Below are positions 1 to 8,032 of a DNA stretch of 64,000 bases, in pieces. Each line of letters opens with the position of its first letter. Positions within the stretch are counted from its first letter, which is position 1. Under the pieces are notes generated by a model that did no database searches, was not told the DNA's origin, and saw only the letters and a program-made list of their open reading frames with translations. Made by a program: the position numbers and the translations under genes. This stretch comes from Exiguobacterium sp. s122 (GTDB lineage: Bacteria; Bacillota; Bacilli; Exiguobacteriales; Exiguobacteriaceae), in NCBI RefSeq assembly GCF_018618475.1, contig NZ_JACSMD010000002.1, positions 62,001-126,000 on the forward strand, given 5' to 3'.

Positions 1-184
1 CAACCGCCGTTCCCGTATCGATAATGGATGTCGCATCCTTGTATCCCCTTTACTCTTTCTAAGCCACATATTACGCTTCATGATAGAAATTGCCAACAAG
101 GAAAATGTCACGCTAACCCTTTCCTCGATTTTTTGGTAATATGATAGATAGACTTTATAAACGTTGAGGAGGTTGAATGAAACC

Positions 185-424
185 GTGGACCCTAGTACGG
201 TAGATCATTCGCTAAAGGATGTCTCGCGAAGGTTGGAGCGCCAGTCACAGTACATGCCCGCCCATCTTTATTTTCAGCTTGAAGAATTGTTGCATTGGTC
301 ACTCGATCAAGAAGTTGTGAATCAATTGTACGCATTGTTAAAAAAATACGACGTATTAACCGATATAGAGCGTGAAGAACGAAATATCAGCATTCAATTG
401 CTGATTGACGAAAACGGCGCTTAA
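185..424 (+). CDS. Small hypothetical protein upstream of motAB
   Basis: I do not recognise this 79-residue protein. It is charged and probably helical, with a short aromatic/Leu-rich middle section (LYFQLEELLHW) and an acidic C-terminus. The frame is open from TTG 164, but that codon lies inside the Shine-Dalgarno sequence (GAGGAGG, 166-172). TTG 173 touches the SD, so GTG 185 is the most plausible start. A strong terminator follows the stop, so it is probably its own unit and not translationally tied to motA. Confidence 0.6.
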   Translation: MDPSTVDHSLKDVSRRLERQSQYMPAHLYFQLEELLHWSLDQEVVNQLYALLKKYDVLTDIEREERNISIQLLIDENGA

Positions 425-442
425 CCATCGGGAACGCATATT

Positions 443-474
443 GCGGGAGACGAGTGGCGTCTCTCGCTTTTTTT
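443..474 (+). terminator. Intrinsic terminator between small ORF and motA
   Basis: A 10-bp stem (443-452 with 458-467, one G-U pair) is followed by seven T. It ends the upstream small gene, which implies either a separate motA promoter or attenuated read-through. Confidence 0.75.
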
Positions 475-509
475 GCGTCCTGCTTATTAGAAAGGTGGAA
501 AACATAGAC

Positions 510-1292
510 ATGGATGTCGTCACTTTAGTCGGACTCTTACTTGGAGTCCTCACCCTCATCGGTGGGATGATGTTAAAAGGTGCAGGTATCGCACCGCTCA
601 TCAACCCAGCCGCACTTGTTATTATCTTCGTCGGGACAGCGGCTGCGGTCAGCATCGCCGTTTCGAAAGAACAGCTTCAAAACGTACCAAAACTCTTCAA
701 AATTTTGTTTAAAAAGCAAGAGTTGCCGAGTAAATCCGGACTCCTCACTCAATTTGTTGATTTATCGACACAGGCCCGGAAAGAAGGACTCCTCTCTTTA
801 GAGACGGCGCTCGAACAAGTCGATGAACCGTTCCTAAAACAAGGAATGATGATGGTCATCGACGGGCAGCCGTCAGAGTATATCGCGGAAGTCATGGCCC
901 GAGACATCGAAAACATGGAGCAACGTCACAAGGCCAACTCGGATGTGTTTACTCAAGCCGGGACGTACGCGCCGACCCTCGGGGTACTTGGTGCCGTTAT
1001 CGGATTGATTGCCGCCCTCAAAGATTTATCGGATATCGAAAAGCTCGGTCATGCCATCTCGGCCGCGTTCGTCGCGACATTGTTCGGGATCTTCACAGGT
1101 TATGTGCTTTGGTTCCCATTCGCGAACAAGCTCAAGCAATACTCGAAGAGCGAGGTCATCATTAAAGAGATGATGATTGAAGGTATCCTCTCGATTCAAG
1201 GCGGCGAATCGCCGAAGACGTTAGAAGATAAACTGTCTGTGTATTTGTCTCCAAAGGAGCGAGCCGACTATGAAGCGCAAAAAGAAGCATGA
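510..1292 (+). CDS. motA: Flagellar motor stator protein MotA
   Basis: MotA is the four-helix stator subunit that pairs with MotB to form the ion channel driving flagellar rotation. The 260 residues show a hydrophobic N-terminal pair of helices, a large cytoplasmic loop, and the conserved proline-containing third helix segment (PTLGVLGAVIGL) followed by a fourth helix. The frame is open from 405, but the family start is the ATG at 510, with an AAAGGTGG SD 11 nt upstream. Its 3' end overlaps motB by 23 nt, a typical translationally coupled pair. Confidence 0.93.
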   Translation: MDVVTLVGLLLGVLTLIGGMMLKGAGIAPLINPAALVIIFVGTAAAVSIAVSKEQLQNVPKLFKILFKKQELPSKSGLLTQFVDLSTQARKEGLLSLETALEQVDEPFLKQGMMMVIDGQPSEYIAEVMARDIENMEQRHKANSDVFTQAGTYAPTLGVLGAVIGLIAALKDLSDIEKLGHAISAAFVATLFGIFTGYVLWFPFANKLKQYSKSEVIIKEMMIEGILSIQGGESPKTLEDKLSVYLSPKERADYEAQKEA

Positions 1293-2049
1293 TCATGAAG
1301 AGCATATTTCCGAAGGTTGGCTCATCCCCTATGCCGACCTCTTGACGTTACTTCTTGCCTTGTTCATCGTCTTGTTCGCCTCGAGTAATATCGACCAGAC
1401 GAAGCTCGAGAAGATGTCACGGTCGTTCAACCAAGTCTTCTCTGGCGGGACGAGCGTGTTCCAAGCGTCGACTGCCTCTAACAGTGACATCAACCGCACG
1501 AACAATACGGATACGACAGCGAACCCGCGGACGTACGAACTTGCAAAACTCGATGAGTTGAAAGAGCAAGTGAATGAATACATCAAAAAGAACGGGCTTC
1601 AAGACGAGATTGAAGCAACCATCAATTCGAGCGGGCTCGTCTTGACGATTCAAGACCGTGCGCTGTTCAGCATGGGCGAGGCGACGTTAGACGCGGAAGC
1701 ACGAAACGTCGCCCGCTCCATCAGTGGAATCCTTGAACAAGCCGGTAACCGAGAAATCGTCGTGTCGGGGCATACCGATAACGTCCCAATCAATACAGCT
1801 CGCTTCCCATCGAACTGGGAGCTCAGTTCCGCCCGTGCGACTGCCTTCATGCGTGGCTTGTTGACAAACGACACGCTGAATCCGAGCCAGTTCACACTCG
1901 CAAGCTACGGCGAATACAAACCGATTGCGACGAACAGCACACCGGAAGGACGGGCCAAAAACCGTCGCGTCGAGGTGTTGATTAAACCGCTCGTCGATTT
2001 GTCCGAAGGTGAACCAAAAATGATTGAAACCATTATTTTGCCACAGTAA
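1270..2049 (+). CDS. motB: Flagellar motor stator protein MotB
   Basis: MotB anchors the stator to peptidoglycan and supplies the ion-binding aspartate. The 259-residue protein has one N-terminal transmembrane helix with the channel Asp at about residue 23 (YADLLTLLLALF), a Ser/Thr/Asn-rich linker (about 65-90) and a C-terminal OmpA-like domain (about 125-245, GHTDNVPI at 167-174). The helix sequence looks like proton-type MotB rather than sodium-type MotS, but this is judged by eye. It overlaps motA and is followed by a bidirectional terminator. Confidence 0.94.
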   Translation: MKRKKKHDHEEHISEGWLIPYADLLTLLLALFIVLFASSNIDQTKLEKMSRSFNQVFSGGTSVFQASTASNSDINRTNNTDTTANPRTYELAKLDELKEQVNEYIKKNGLQDEIEATINSSGLVLTIQDRALFSMGEATLDAEARNVARSISGILEQAGNREIVVSGHTDNVPINTARFPSNWELSSARATAFMRGLLTNDTLNPSQFTLASYGEYKPIATNSTPEGRAKNRRVEVLIKPLVDLSEGEPKMIETIILPQ

Positions 2050-2071
2050 AAGCCCACTCGCGTGGGCTTTT
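2049..2071. terminator. Bidirectional terminator, motB / reductase
   Basis: A 9-bp perfect stem (2049-2057, 2062-2070) has A-runs on one side and T-runs on the other. It sits between convergent genes. Confidence 0.8.
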
Positions 2072-2073
2072 TG

Positions 2074-3498
2074 TCATCTTGTCCATTCAAAATACTTACG
2101 GGCAAGCTCAGTGAGCGGGCTGTTAAAGAGACGTTTGCGCCAGTATAGGTCGGCTGCTTTCTTCACGGCCTCACTCCGTGATGGATATGGGTAAATCATA
2201 CGAGACAGCTTTCCAATCTTATCGCCGCGCTGCATCGCATAGACGACGATTTGCATCCAGTCCCCGGCCGTCATCCCGACCGCATGCCCACCGATGATTT
2301 TACCGTTTTTTCGTGTGATGATTTTGACGAATCCCGTCTCTTGACGGTCAGCGACGAAACGATCCACCTCCGAGAGCTTCGCTTCAAAGATGTCGACGTC
2401 TTCGCCGTACTGTTTTCGTGCCTCCGCTTCGGTCAAGCCGACGTGAAACACTTCTGGGTCCGTGAACGTGATCCACGGCATCTTCTTATAATCGACCTTG
2501 TTCCAAAGACCAAACAAGGCGTTCGCGACGACAGCCTTTCCTTCTTCACCCGCAGCGTGCGTGAACGGGAGCGTATTGATCGTGTCCCCAATTGCGAAGA
2601 TGTGCGGTTGCGACGTCCGGTACGTCGAAGAGACGTCGACGTATCCGTCCTTAACGTGGACATGCGCCCGGTCGAGTCGTAACGCCTCGAGCCGCGGTTT
2701 TCGTCCTGTCGCCATCAACAGCTTATCCGCTTCATAATGGACGGTTTCGCCATCGATTTCCGCTTCGACATGAATCTTGCCGTCTACTTCTGAAATCTGT
2801 TTGACGTCTACGCCAATCTTCAAACGCATCGCCATCTCAAGTTGCGATTTAAGTAGCGTGCGTACCGACTCGTCTTCTTTCGGTAAGAACGTATCGAGCG
2901 CCTCGAGCACCGTCACTTGACTCCCGAGTCGAGCGAAGGACTGAGCGAGTTCGAGTCCAATCGTCCCAGCACCGATGACGATGATGCTCTCTGGTAGCGT
3001 CTCTTCATGAAAGACGTTCTCGTTCGTTAAGTACGGGACCGTATCGAGCCCGTCAATCGGCGGGACGGTCGGTTTTGACCCTGTTGCAATGACGAACTTC
3101 TTTCCAATCAACAAGTCGTTCCCGACTTTTAATTCGTATGGGCTTTGGAACGTGGCCTCGTCGATATAAACGTCCACGCCTAACTTCGTGAAGCGTTCCG
3201 TGCCATCATGCTCTTGAATAATTTCGCGGGCGCGGTCGACGCGTGCCTTCGTCGACTGGTAATGGTCTCGCCCATTAAACTCGGTGCCGAGTACTCGGGC
3301 CGCCTGCATCATCGAACTCGCTTCTTTCGAGGCCGCGATGAGCGCTTTTGACGGGATACATCCGACGTGGAGGCAATCGCCCCCGAGATGCTTCTTCTTT
3401 TCGACGAGCGCGACTTTCGCGCCAAGGTTAGCTGCACCTGCAGCGACCGTCATCCCGGCGGCGCCGCCCCCGATTACAATCAATTGGTAATCCTTCAT
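2074..3498 (-). CDS. FAD-dependent pyridine nucleotide-disulfide oxidoreductase family protein
   Basis: This 474-residue class I flavin disulfide reductase-like protein has an N-terminal FAD Rossmann motif (GGGAAG, 10-15), the redox pair C42-x4-C47 (CLHVGC), a second NAD-binding Rossmann motif (GAGTIGLELA), the GDT FAD-binding segment and a C-terminal dimerisation domain. In dihydrolipoamide dehydrogenase the end carries HPTxSE with the catalytic His. Here the matching positions read YPSRSE (Y438), so the proton-donor His is absent and classic E3 activity is doubtful. It lies apart from any dehydrogenase complex genes and overlaps the upstream DUF1499 gene by 4 nt (ATGA). The substrate is unknown; the closest look is the mercuric-reductase-like group. 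Confidence 0.85.
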   Translation of the reverse strand: MKDYQLIVIGGGAAGMTVAAGAANLGAKVALVEKKKHLGGDCLHVGCIPSKALIAASKEASSMMQAARVLGTEFNGRDHYQSTKARVDRAREIIQEHDGTERFTKLGVDVYIDEATFQSPYELKVGNDLLIGKKFVIATGSKPTVPPIDGLDTVPYLTNENVFHEETLPESIIVIGAGTIGLELAQSFARLGSQVTVLEALDTFLPKEDESVRTLLKSQLEMAMRLKIGVDVKQISEVDGKIHVEAEIDGETVHYEADKLLMATGRKPRLEALRLDRAHVHVKDGYVDVSSTYRTSQPHIFAIGDTINTLPFTHAAGEEGKAVVANALFGLWNKVDYKKMPWITFTDPEVFHVGLTEAEARKQYGEDVDIFEAKLSEVDRFVADRQETGFVKIITRKNGKIIGGHAVGMTAGDWMQIVVYAMQRGDKIGKLSRMIYPYPSRSEAVKKAADLYWRKRLFNSPLTELARKYFEWTR

Positions 3499-3860
3499 TT
3501 GATCAACCTCCGATATCGTTCGCTCACGTCTTCCATCCGTCTCCGATTGACCCCAAAGTCATATTGACCGACTCGTGCAGCCGAACGAAATTCAATTTGT
3601 CGTGTCTCGTCGTCGAATAAAAACTCGACGTCATCTTTAAACTTCATCAGTTTCGTCGCGACGACATAATGAAGCGCCTCTTCGGTCTCATCGATGAGTT
3701 CGGTACGCGGCAATTGGCCCATGACCATTTTGATCGCTTCGATCGTCTCGGCTCGGTCGCGCCCATACGGTAACGGCTGCATCTTGAGCGCCTCGTTCGA
3801 CGTCTGCGTCGACACGGCGTTCGGTGTCCCTTTAATTGGTTTCAGTGATTTCGTGGCCAC
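3495..3860 (-). CDS. DUF1499 family protein
   Basis: This 121-residue protein matches the DUF1499 pattern: a short lead, a middle section like the EAIKMVMGQLPRTELIDE stretch, and a C-terminal part (FDDETRQIEFRSAARVGQYDFGVNRRRMEDV) typical of the family. No transmembrane segment or signal peptide is seen. A GGGAGG SD lies upstream of the ATG. The stop overlaps the start of the flavin reductase by 4 nt, so the two are almost certainly co-translated. The family's function is not established. Confidence 0.8.
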   Translation of the reverse strand: MATKSLKPIKGTPNAVSTQTSNEALKMQPLPYGRDRAETIEAIKMVMGQLPRTELIDETEEALHYVVATKLMKFKDDVEFLFDDETRQIEFRSAARVGQYDFGVNRRRMEDVSERYRRLIK

Positions 3861-3924
3861 GCGAAAAACCTCCCTTATTCTACATACAATTACATGTATC
3901 CTGAATCGGGGAGGTTTAACCCTA

Positions 3925-5304
3925 TTAATGTAACTCGCTCGGGTCGAGCGGCAAGAGGACGGTCACGGTCGTGCCCTGTCCGACCTCGCTCTCGATGACG
4001 AGTTTTCCTTCATGCGCTTCGATCAGTTCTTTCGCGATCGCAAGCCCGAGGCCACTACTGCCTTCCGTCACTTGCGCCTGATAGAACATCTCTGTGATGC
4101 GTTGCAAATGTTCTTTCGAGATGCCTGGTCCTTCATCCATAATCGAGATGAAGGCGACCCGTTCCGACTGAACGAATCGAACCGTCAATGTCCCACCTTC
4201 TGGAGAAAAGCGAATCGCGTTGTCGAGCAAGTTCAAAAAGACTTGCTTGAGTCGATTCTCATCGAATAGACCAGTCGACTTTTGCGGATACCGCTCAATG
4301 AGGGTGATTTGTTTATCTTCGAGCGACTGTTTTAGTTGCACGGACACTTTACGCAATAGCGTGACGAGGTCGAGTTCTTGCCGATACAACACAAGGCGGC
4401 TCTCTTCGATTTTTGTGTAATCGAGGAGCTGTTCGACGAGGCCGATCATCCGCTCGGTCTCGGAATGGATGATGCTGAGGCCAAGCTCTGTCTCTTCAGA
4501 CAACTTCTCGTTCCCGCCGCGAATCGTCTCGGTCCACCCTTTGATTGACGTGAGCGGGGTCCGCAATTCATGGGACACGTTCGATAAGAATTCATTTCGC
4601 GTCGACTGATGCTGTTGGACTTTTGCGCCTAAATACGTCAACGTCCGGGCGAGCGCGCCAAGCTCATGCTTCTCGTTCGAATAGACTTCGAGGTCGAAAT
4701 CGCCTTGAGCCATCTCATCAGCCGTCTCGATGATTTCACGAATCGGGCGGACGAACCGGTCCGCAATCCGAATGACCGCATAGAGCGCGATGAGCCAGAT
4801 GAGGACGCCAATCATGACGACCGCCATCCAAATCTCGCGGATGAGCGTATCGAGGTCTTCGAGCGGACGGGTGAAACTGATGGCGAGTTCGCTCGTCTCC
4901 CCGGTCATGATCGGGCTCGTGACCGACAAGAAATGCTCGTCGTTGACGTCATAATCCTGAACGATTGATTCACCTTGGGCCAACTTGTCGAGTTGCGCCT
5001 CGGTAAACAGTGCCTGCTGGTCTCGTTGCCCGGTCGTCTTGACGATGTCACCGCTTCGGTCGACAATCGACAAATCCGTTCCCGGGTAACCAAACGTCCG
5101 CACGAGCACCGAGAAGGCGCTCGGCGTATCGAATCCGACTTGCGCTTGCGGATATAAATACGCACTCGTCGTGGCATGGCTGAGTAGTGCGTCGGACTCG
5201 TACTCATAGTAATAGCGATACGTCCCGTAAGAGAGGACGCTCACGAGGAGCACGAGGACGAGTGTGACGACAATCATAATACGAAGGACAAGCTGTTGCT
5301 TCAT
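3925..5304 (-). CDS. Two-component sensor histidine kinase
   Basis: This 459-residue membrane kinase has TM1 at about 7-30, an extracellular sensor of about 130 residues, TM2 at about 158-180, HAMP (about 180-230), HisKA with phospho-acceptor His245 (SHELRTPLTSIKGW), and a HATPase_c domain with N, G1 and G2 boxes (LLDNAIRFSPEGG, DEGPGISKE, GSSGLGLAI). The sensor segment is the size of the PAS-like domains seen in PhoR/ResE/YclK-type kinases; the signal is unknown. Its start overlaps the end of the response regulator by 4 nt, so the two are co-translated. Confidence 0.92.
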   Translation of the reverse strand: MKQQLVLRIMIVVTLVLVLLVSVLSYGTYRYYYEYESDALLSHATTSAYLYPQAQVGFDTPSAFSVLVRTFGYPGTDLSIVDRSGDIVKTTGQRDQQALFTEAQLDKLAQGESIVQDYDVNDEHFLSVTSPIMTGETSELAISFTRPLEDLDTLIREIWMAVVMIGVLIWLIALYAVIRIADRFVRPIREIIETADEMAQGDFDLEVYSNEKHELGALARTLTYLGAKVQQHQSTRNEFLSNVSHELRTPLTSIKGWTETIRGGNEKLSEETELGLSIIHSETERMIGLVEQLLDYTKIEESRLVLYRQELDLVTLLRKVSVQLKQSLEDKQITLIERYPQKSTGLFDENRLKQVFLNLLDNAIRFSPEGGTLTVRFVQSERVAFISIMDEGPGISKEHLQRITEMFYQAQVTEGSSGLGLAIAKELIEAHEGKLVIESEVGQGTTVTVLLPLDPSELH

Positions 5305-5993
5305 CCGTCATGTCTCCGCCACTTGTATCCATGACCCCACAGCGTCTCGATAAACGCAGGATGGCTCGGGTCGTCCTCAATCTTTTGCCGCAGTCGCCGA
5401 ATGTTCACGTCGACGGTTTTGCGGTCCCCGAAATAGTTGATGCCCCACACTGCATCCAATAGAGCGTCACGTGACAAGACGACCTCTTCATTTTGGACGA
5501 GATGGCAAATCAAATCGTACTCGGTCGGTGTCAAATCGATCGGTTGGCCGTACTTTGTCACTTGCTTGGCCGCGAGATCAATCGCGAACGGTCCTGACTT
5601 CAACCGTTTCTTCTCTTTTCGTTTCACTTTCTCGACACGGCGAAGGAGCGCCTGAATCCGTGCGACGAGTTCGCCTGGACTGAACGGTTTGGCGATGTAG
5701 TCGTCTGCGCCTTTCCCGAGTCCTTCAATCTTATCCTCTTCAAGCGTCCGTGCCGTCAACATGATGATGCCGACGTTCTCGTCTAAGTCACGAATCGCCG
5801 CGCACGCTTCGAATCCGTCCATTTCCGGCATCATGACGTCGAGCAAGACGATATCAAACGGTTGGCGGTCGAATGCTGTCACCGCTTCACGCCCGTTCGT
5901 CGCTTCGAACACGTCAAACCCGGCTCGTTTTAAATTTACGATGATAAAGCTGCGAATCGCATGCTCATCCTCGGCTACTAATATCCGATTCAT
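5301..5993 (-). CDS. OmpR/PhoB-family response regulator
   Basis: This 230-residue protein has a receiver domain with the phospho-acceptor Asp52 (LLDVMMPEMDG), an acidic pair near E8-D9, a conserved Thr (MLTART) and Lys (KPFSPGEL), followed by a winged-helix DNA-binding domain (about 130-228; TVDVNIRRLRQKIEDD, GHGYKW). The frame is open to 6017, but the ATG at 5993 has an AGAGGTGG SD at normal spacing and begins with the family's MNRILVAEDE. It is the partner of the adjacent kinase; the targets are unknown. Confidence 0.92.
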   Translation of the reverse strand: MNRILVAEDEHAIRSFIIVNLKRAGFDVFEATNGREAVTAFDRQPFDIVLLDVMMPEMDGFEACAAIRDLDENVGIIMLTARTLEEDKIEGLGKGADDYIAKPFSPGELVARIQALLRRVEKVKRKEKKRLKSGPFAIDLAAKQVTKYGQPIDLTPTEYDLICHLVQNEEVVLSRDALLDAVWGINYFGDRKTVDVNIRRLRQKIEDDPSHPAFIETLWGHGYKWRRHDG

Positions 5994-6025
5994 ATATCCA
6001 CCTCTTCTGAAGTTCACTTCTCTAC

Positions 6026-6063
6026 ATTATAGTTACGTTTTTGCGACAAGGTTGTCAATTGAC
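6026..6063. promoter_or_regulatory. Divergent promoter region between response regulator and HAD gene
   Basis: The minus strand carries TTGACA (6058-6053) and TATAAT (6031-6026), but they are 21 nt apart, too far for one ideal promoter. The perfect palindrome GTCAATTGAC (6054-6063) places TTGAC hexamers on both strands. I take this as the divergent control region; exact -10 elements are uncertain. Confidence 0.35.
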
Positions 6064-6117
6064 CTCAAATCGTATTAGGATGGAGTCATTAGATTCCGAA
6101 GGAGGACTCATCCCGAT

Positions 6118-6939
6118 ATGAGTTATAAAATGATTGTGTTAGATATGGACGATACGTTGCTCACGAGTGACCATACGATTTCCCCGAAAACAAAAGCTGC
6201 GCTTCTTGACGCCCAAGAGCGCGGACATAAAGTCGTCCTTGCGAGCGGCCGTCCGACATATGCGATGTGGGACGCGGCCCGTGAGCTCGAGCTTGCGAAA
6301 TACGGTAGTTTCATCTTGTCGTTTAACGGTGCGTCGATTATTGATTGTGCGACGAACGAAGAAATCTTCTCGAGCACGCTTACACCTGAAACGGTCGCAT
6401 ACCTCCATGATATCAGTGTACGTGAGGAAATCGCGATTCATACGTACATCGGTAACGAAATCGTAACCGATCAACCGAACCCATACACCGATATCGAAGG
6501 AGAATTGACGGGGATGCCGGTCATCCACGTCGACGACTTCAAGACGGCGGTGACGACACCGGTCGTCAAATGTCTCATGCTCGGTGACGGGGACACCCTC
6601 GCACCAATCGAGACGAAACTCCAAGTCGAACTCGAAGGCAAGCTCGCCGTCGCTCGCTCGAAGCCGTTCTTCCTCGAGTTCACAGAGGCTGGCGTGACGA
6701 AAGGGACGAGTCTTGCGTTTCTAGCGAAGCACGTCGGAATCGACCAAGCACAAGTGATTGCTTGTGGAGACGGGAACAACGACTTGACGATGATTGAGTG
6801 GGCCGGTCTCGGTGTTGCCATGGGCAATGCCAATACGACAGTCAAAGGAAAAGCCGATTTCATTACGAAATCAAACAACGAGGATGGCATCGCGCATGTC
6901 GTCGAGACGTTCATGAGCGATGTACTCGTCGATCAGTAA
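6118..6939 (+). CDS. Cof-type HAD-superfamily phosphatase
   Basis: This 273-residue soluble hydrolase has motif I DMDDT (9-13), the SGRP segment, a C2-type cap (about 85-190) and the terminal motif GDGNND followed by GVAMGNA, all typical of Cof/YidA/SupH-type sugar-phosphate or nucleotide phosphatases. Catalysis would use the first Asp of DMDDT with Mg2+. The ATG at 6118 is preceded by AAGGAGG. The next gene, the alpha/beta hydrolase, starts 36 nt downstream of the stop and may be co-transcribed. The substrate cannot be read from the sequence. Confidence 0.9.
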   Translation: MSYKMIVLDMDDTLLTSDHTISPKTKAALLDAQERGHKVVLASGRPTYAMWDAARELELAKYGSFILSFNGASIIDCATNEEIFSSTLTPETVAYLHDISVREEIAIHTYIGNEIVTDQPNPYTDIEGELTGMPVIHVDDFKTAVTTPVVKCLMLGDGDTLAPIETKLQVELEGKLAVARSKPFFLEFTEAGVTKGTSLAFLAKHVGIDQAQVIACGDGNNDLTMIEWAGLGVAMGNANTTVKGKADFITKSNNEDGIAHVVETFMSDVLVDQ

Positions 6940-6975
6940 ACGGTGAAGCACGGCTTCACAAGAGGAGGAAGTATG

Positions 6976-7971
6976 ATGAATAAAGGATTGAAACGAGCAG
7001 GACTTGGACTAGTTGGGACGGCCGTCGCCGGAGCCGCGTATGTGTTCTTGTCCCCGAAACCGACGTCCCGCCTCGTCAAAACCTCATTTTCCGGTGGTAA
7101 CGAAGTCGCGATGAAAGGATTTGACGAAGTCGTTCAAAAGACGGCCGTTCGAAAAGATATCGACTATCATTCGGCCTACGAGAACGGCACGTTTGATTTG
7201 ATTCGCTATGAAGGCGACAAGCAAGTCCCGACTATCTTTTGGGTGCATGGCGGTTCGTTCGTCGGTGGGGATAAGGCAGACGTCTTCAAATATGCGACGT
7301 CGATTGCGAGTAACGGATATAACGTCGTCAGCATCAACTATGCGCTCGCGCCAGACGTGACGTATCCGGTGCCGCTCCAACAAATCGAGGAAGCATACGC
7401 CTATATCGTCGAAAACAACGACCGTTTCCGGTTAGACCTCGACCGCGTCTTCTTCGCCGGAGACTCGAACGGCGCGCAACTTGTCGCTCAGTTCGTCGGT
7501 ATCCAATTGAATGACGGCTATGCCCCTTCAGCCGAAGTGAAGCAAGTCGTGCCGAAACAATCGATTCTCGGGACCATCTTGATGTCCGGCCCATACGACT
7601 TGAAACGGACGATGCTCGAGTCTTCAAAAGCGGTCAATCGCTTCCTATTCAAACGGATCGGTTGGGCGTACTTCGGGACGTATAACTGGGAAACCCTCCC
7701 GGTCGTCACGGAGGCGTCACCGCTCGTCAACATTCCGCCGACGTTCGTCCCGACGTTCATCACTGACGGCAATACAGGCTCATTTGAGGCACAAGCGAAA
7801 GAGTTCGCGACTGTCCTCTCTGGCCGTACGGACGTGACGAGCGTGTTCTACGATGAAGCGGAACATGAGCTCGGGCACGCGTACCACTTTGAAATGGATA
7901 AGCCCGCTGCAAGTTCCACGTACCGCCGTCTCATCACGTTCTTGCGCGAGACGAGTTCCGCCAAATCATGA
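6976..7971 (+). CDS. Alpha/beta hydrolase, HSL/esterase-like
   Basis: This protein of about 331 residues has an N-terminal hydrophobic segment (lipoprotein-free signal anchor, about 6-24), then an esterase/lipase fold. HGG (oxyanion hole, VHGGSF) is followed by GDSNG, which carries the nucleophile Ser, and a C-terminal EHELGHAYHF segment that supplies the His. This is the arrangement of the hormone-sensitive-lipase/acetyl-esterase family. Two adjacent ATG codons (6973 and 6976) follow AGAGGAGG; 6976 has the better spacing. It is probably membrane-anchored with an outward-facing catalytic domain. The substrate is unknown. Confidence 0.82.
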   Translation: MNKGLKRAGLGLVGTAVAGAAYVFLSPKPTSRLVKTSFSGGNEVAMKGFDEVVQKTAVRKDIDYHSAYENGTFDLIRYEGDKQVPTIFWVHGGSFVGGDKADVFKYATSIASNGYNVVSINYALAPDVTYPVPLQQIEEAYAYIVENNDRFRLDLDRVFFAGDSNGAQLVAQFVGIQLNDGYAPSAEVKQVVPKQSILGTILMSGPYDLKRTMLESSKAVNRFLFKRIGWAYFGTYNWETLPVVTEASPLVNIPPTFVPTFITDGNTGSFEAQAKEFATVLSGRTDVTSVFYDEAEHELGHAYHFEMDKPAASSTYRRLITFLRETSSAKS

Positions 7972-7982
7972 CTGATCTCACT

Positions 7983-8020
7983 AAAATGACCGCTTACTCT
8001 CTCGAGTAGGCGGTCATTTT
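7983..8020. terminator. Bidirectional terminator
   Basis: Stem of 16 bp (7983-7998 with 8005-8020, one G-U) ending in A-runs and T-runs on both sides, between convergent genes. Confidence 0.85.
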
Positions 8021-8032
8021 TGATTTTACTAT

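Noticed and set aside
1-184. A partial gene at the left edge
   Set aside because: No frame stays open with an SD or recognisable protein; it looks like an intergenic region with a weak promoter near 125-147.
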